DNA of 38,385 bases from Deltaproteobacteria bacterium (GTDB lineage Bacteria; Desulfobacterota; GWC2-55-46): assembly GCA_016213015.1 (NCBI GenBank), contig JACRCE010000017.1, positions 1 to 38,385 on the forward strand. The letters run 5' to 3'. Positions 36,481 through 38,385 of this stretch are shown piece by piece (the stretch's first letter is position 1; each line of letters begins with the position of its first letter). The translations under genes were made by a program, and so were the position numbers. The notes under the pieces were generated by a model. The model was not told the DNA's origin, made no database searches, and was given only the letters and a program-made list of their open reading frames with translations.

Positions 36481-37365
36481 TTGAAGGCTCGCTTTATAAT
36501 AAATCCGGTTGCCGGAAAGAAGAACAGGGTCAGGCAGGTTACCGACGCGGTGCGGGACGTCTTTGCCTCATCGGACGGGATATTCGAGATAAAGATCGCC
36601 TCAAGACGCGGACAGGCCGCGGAATTTGCGAAGGAGGCCGTGGCAAAGGGTTATGAGGCGGTCTTTGCATGCGGCGGCGACGGCACCATGAACGAAGTGG
36701 CGACGCGCCTTGTCGGAACCAATACCGTGCTCGGCCTTGCGCCTCTCGGATCGGGCAACGGCTTTGCGAAGGCGCTCGGCATTCCCGATAAACTCCCTGC
36801 CGCGCTGTCGCTTCTCAAAAAATGGAAGATACGCGGCATAGACGCCGGAAAGATATGCGGCAGGTATTTTTTTTCAACGGCCGGCTGCGGCTTTGACGCG
36901 CACCTCAGCGCTAAATACAACATGGGCGCGTTAAGCAGGATGGTCAGGGGCGTACTGCCGTATTATCCCCTTGCGCTGATAGAGTATATCCGCTATCGTC
37001 CCATGCAGGTTACGATACAAAGCGGCAACCTCTCGTCCTGCATGACGCCGCTTATACTTACGGCGGCAAATACCGGCATATACGGCGGGGGCGCCGTGAT
37101 AGCCCCGTGCGCGGAACCTGACGACGGGCTTTTAGACCTTTGCATCGTGCCGTACGCCGGATTCGCGAAGACGCTTCGTTTCGGCGCTCATCTCCTGAGC
37201 GGCAGTATATCCGGTGCCGGCGGTTTTGAAACGCTCAGGAGCGAGAGGTTTGAGATATTGAGAAGCGGCGTCTCTTACGTCCACGCGGACGGAGAGCCGT
37301 TTGAATGGGGCGGCTCGGTCTCCATAAGCGTGGAGAGGCGTCGGCTGAAGGTGTTGGCAGCGTAG
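36481..37365 (+). CDS. YegS/BmrU-like diacylglycerol (lipid) kinase
   Basis: INPVAGKKNR; ACGGDGTMNEVATRL; LGLAPLGSGNGFAKALGIP. TTG start with SD AAGGAG. Confidence 0.9.
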   Translation: MKARFIINPVAGKKNRVRQVTDAVRDVFASSDGIFEIKIASRRGQAAEFAKEAVAKGYEAVFACGGDGTMNEVATRLVGTNTVLGLAPLGSGNGFAKALGIPDKLPAALSLLKKWKIRGIDAGKICGRYFFSTAGCGFDAHLSAKYNMGALSRMVRGVLPYYPLALIEYIRYRPMQVTIQSGNLSSCMTPLILTAANTGIYGGGAVIAPCAEPDDGLLDLCIVPYAGFAKTLRFGAHLLSGSISGAGGFETLRSERFEILRSGVSYVHADGEPFEWGGSVSISVERRRLKVLAA

Positions 37366-37372
37366 GATGTCT

Positions 37373-37912
37373 TTATTTTTTGGTCTCAAGCATTGAATCA
37401 AGAAGTCTTCTCATGGTCTGACCGTTCCAATCCCTTGGGCCTATTGCCCTGCCTGCTATCTTTCCGCTGTCGTCGATTAAATACGTCTCAGGCACGCCCC
37501 ACGTCCAGTACGCCTCGCTTATGCGGCCTTTTTCGGCAAGATAGACAGGGAAGGACGCACCGTGCCTTATTGCGAAGGCGTCGATGTCTTGTTGGCTTGA
37601 ATTGAGGTCAATGGAGACGAATACAAACTCCACTTTTTTGTCTTTATAAGTCCGGTAAAGCGCGTCAAACACTGGAAACTCTTTTATGCAGTCCTTGCAC
37701 CACGTTGCCCAGAGGTGCAGGATTACCGCCTTTCCCTTGAGGTCGGTAAGACTTTTAGTCCGGCCTTGAGCGTCAACCACGGTAAACTCAGGCGCGGCCT
37801 CGTTCAATGCGGTAAACCCGGCGGACTTCAATAGCAATTGGTCAATGGCCTTGGCCTGTCCGGCGTAAAGACAAAAGATAAGAGCTATAAGAATAATGGT
37901 GAGAGTTTTCAT
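37373..37912 (-). CDS. TlpA/ResA-like thioredoxin-fold lipoprotein/periplasmic protein
   Basis: Signal peptide; LHLWATWCKDCIKEFPVFDAL; WGVPETYLID. Confidence 0.88.
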   Translation of the reverse strand: MKTLTIILIALIFCLYAGQAKAIDQLLLKSAGFTALNEAAPEFTVVDAQGRTKSLTDLKGKAVILHLWATWCKDCIKEFPVFDALYRTYKDKKVEFVFVSIDLNSSQQDIDAFAIRHGASFPVYLAEKGRISEAYWTWGVPETYLIDDSGKIAGRAIGPRDWNGQTMRRLLDSMLETKK

Positions 37913-37930
37913 GTCAGACCTCATTATAAT

Positions 37931-37957
37931 GGGTCGGCGGCGTAAAGCCGCCGACCC
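37931..37957. repeat. Intergenic perfect 11-bp hairpin
   Basis: GGGTCGGCGGC-GTAAA-GCCGCCGACCC. Confidence 0.8.
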
Positions 37958-37974
37958 GGATGACCCGCCGAACG

Positions 37975-38385
37975 TTAAAACAGATACGTTACACCGGCGT
38001 TCGTCTTAAACCTCTCGCCGGTCTGCGCGCCGTAGAGGTTATGGTACACGGCTTGGCTGTAGGCCGCCTCAACCACCCAGTTTTGGCCAAGTACGAGTTG
38101 TATTCCGGGCGACAGATAGGCCGTGTGGCCGCCGGAGTTCTTATCTTCAACGCCCTCGTTCGTTTCACGCTGGCGCAGTTCCCCATTTATGCTCATGGCG
38201 AGAAATAGCTGTGCATTGGCCGGGGCCACAACGTAGGGATATACCCTGTACTTCGCGCCAATGTCATAGTTTAAGATGTTGCCGTAGTTGTGTTCGACTT
38301 CGCCGCTCCTTCCGTCGCCCGTAACGCTTCCAAGGAGGTTGGCCAGTAGCGTGAGCCTTTGTACCGCGTGAGAGGCGGAGAGGCC
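37975..38385 (-). CDS. Outer-membrane beta-barrel protein (transporter/phenol MetA-like), 5' end outside the window
   Basis: Minus-strand frame stays open to the window edge; amphipathic strands, C-terminal aromatic residue (NAGVTYLF). Confidence 0.6.
   Translation of the reverse strand, partial: GLSASHAVQRLTLLANLLGSVTGDGRSGEVEHNYGNILNYDIGAKYRVYPYVVAPANAQLFLAMSINGELRQRETNEGVEDKNSGGHTAYLSPGIQLVLGQNWVVEAAYSQAVYHNLYGAQTGERFKTNAGVTYLF

Noticed and set aside
37393-37605. Plus-strand ORFs over 37393-38208
   Set aside because: Antisense to the TlpA-like and outer-membrane protein genes, no recognisable motif.

Overview
The window is a GC-rich bacterial chromosome segment, possibly Nitrospirota or Desulfobacterota-like; this guess rests on gene content and repeat families only. 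From left to right it holds: (1) a type II secretion operon gspI-J-K-L-M-N-C-D-E-F, split by an antitoxin-like ORF plus an NHL-repeat lipoprotein between gspD and gspE, and by an ABC/OLD-like ATPase plus DUF4276/TOPRIM-like pair between gspE and gspF; (2) a PEP-CTERM protein built of 47-aa tandem repeats behind a good sigma-54 promoter match; (3) a tightly packed four-gene cluster of NosD-like beta-helix protein, small 4-TM protein, 1285-aa TPR-Ser/Thr kinase-TPR protein and ClpA/ClpC-like AAA+ unfoldase, which is the best candidate for an undescribed system; (4) tRNA-Glu, tRNA-Lys and tRNA-Ala on the minus strand; (5) an HU-like gene and an nrdR-ribD-ribE-ribBA-ribH-nusB operon; (6) a DegT-family aminotransferase, a non-classical succinate dehydrogenase/fumarate reductase (A, B and a CCG-domain subunit), a YegS-like lipid kinase, a TlpA-like thioredoxin and a partial outer-membrane protein. 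The window is also rich in palindromic intergenic repeats. Several sit exactly at, or overlap, gene stop codons. One appears to have become the RibD C-terminus, and one family shows a compensatory stem substitution. All assignments are by eye, with no database searches.
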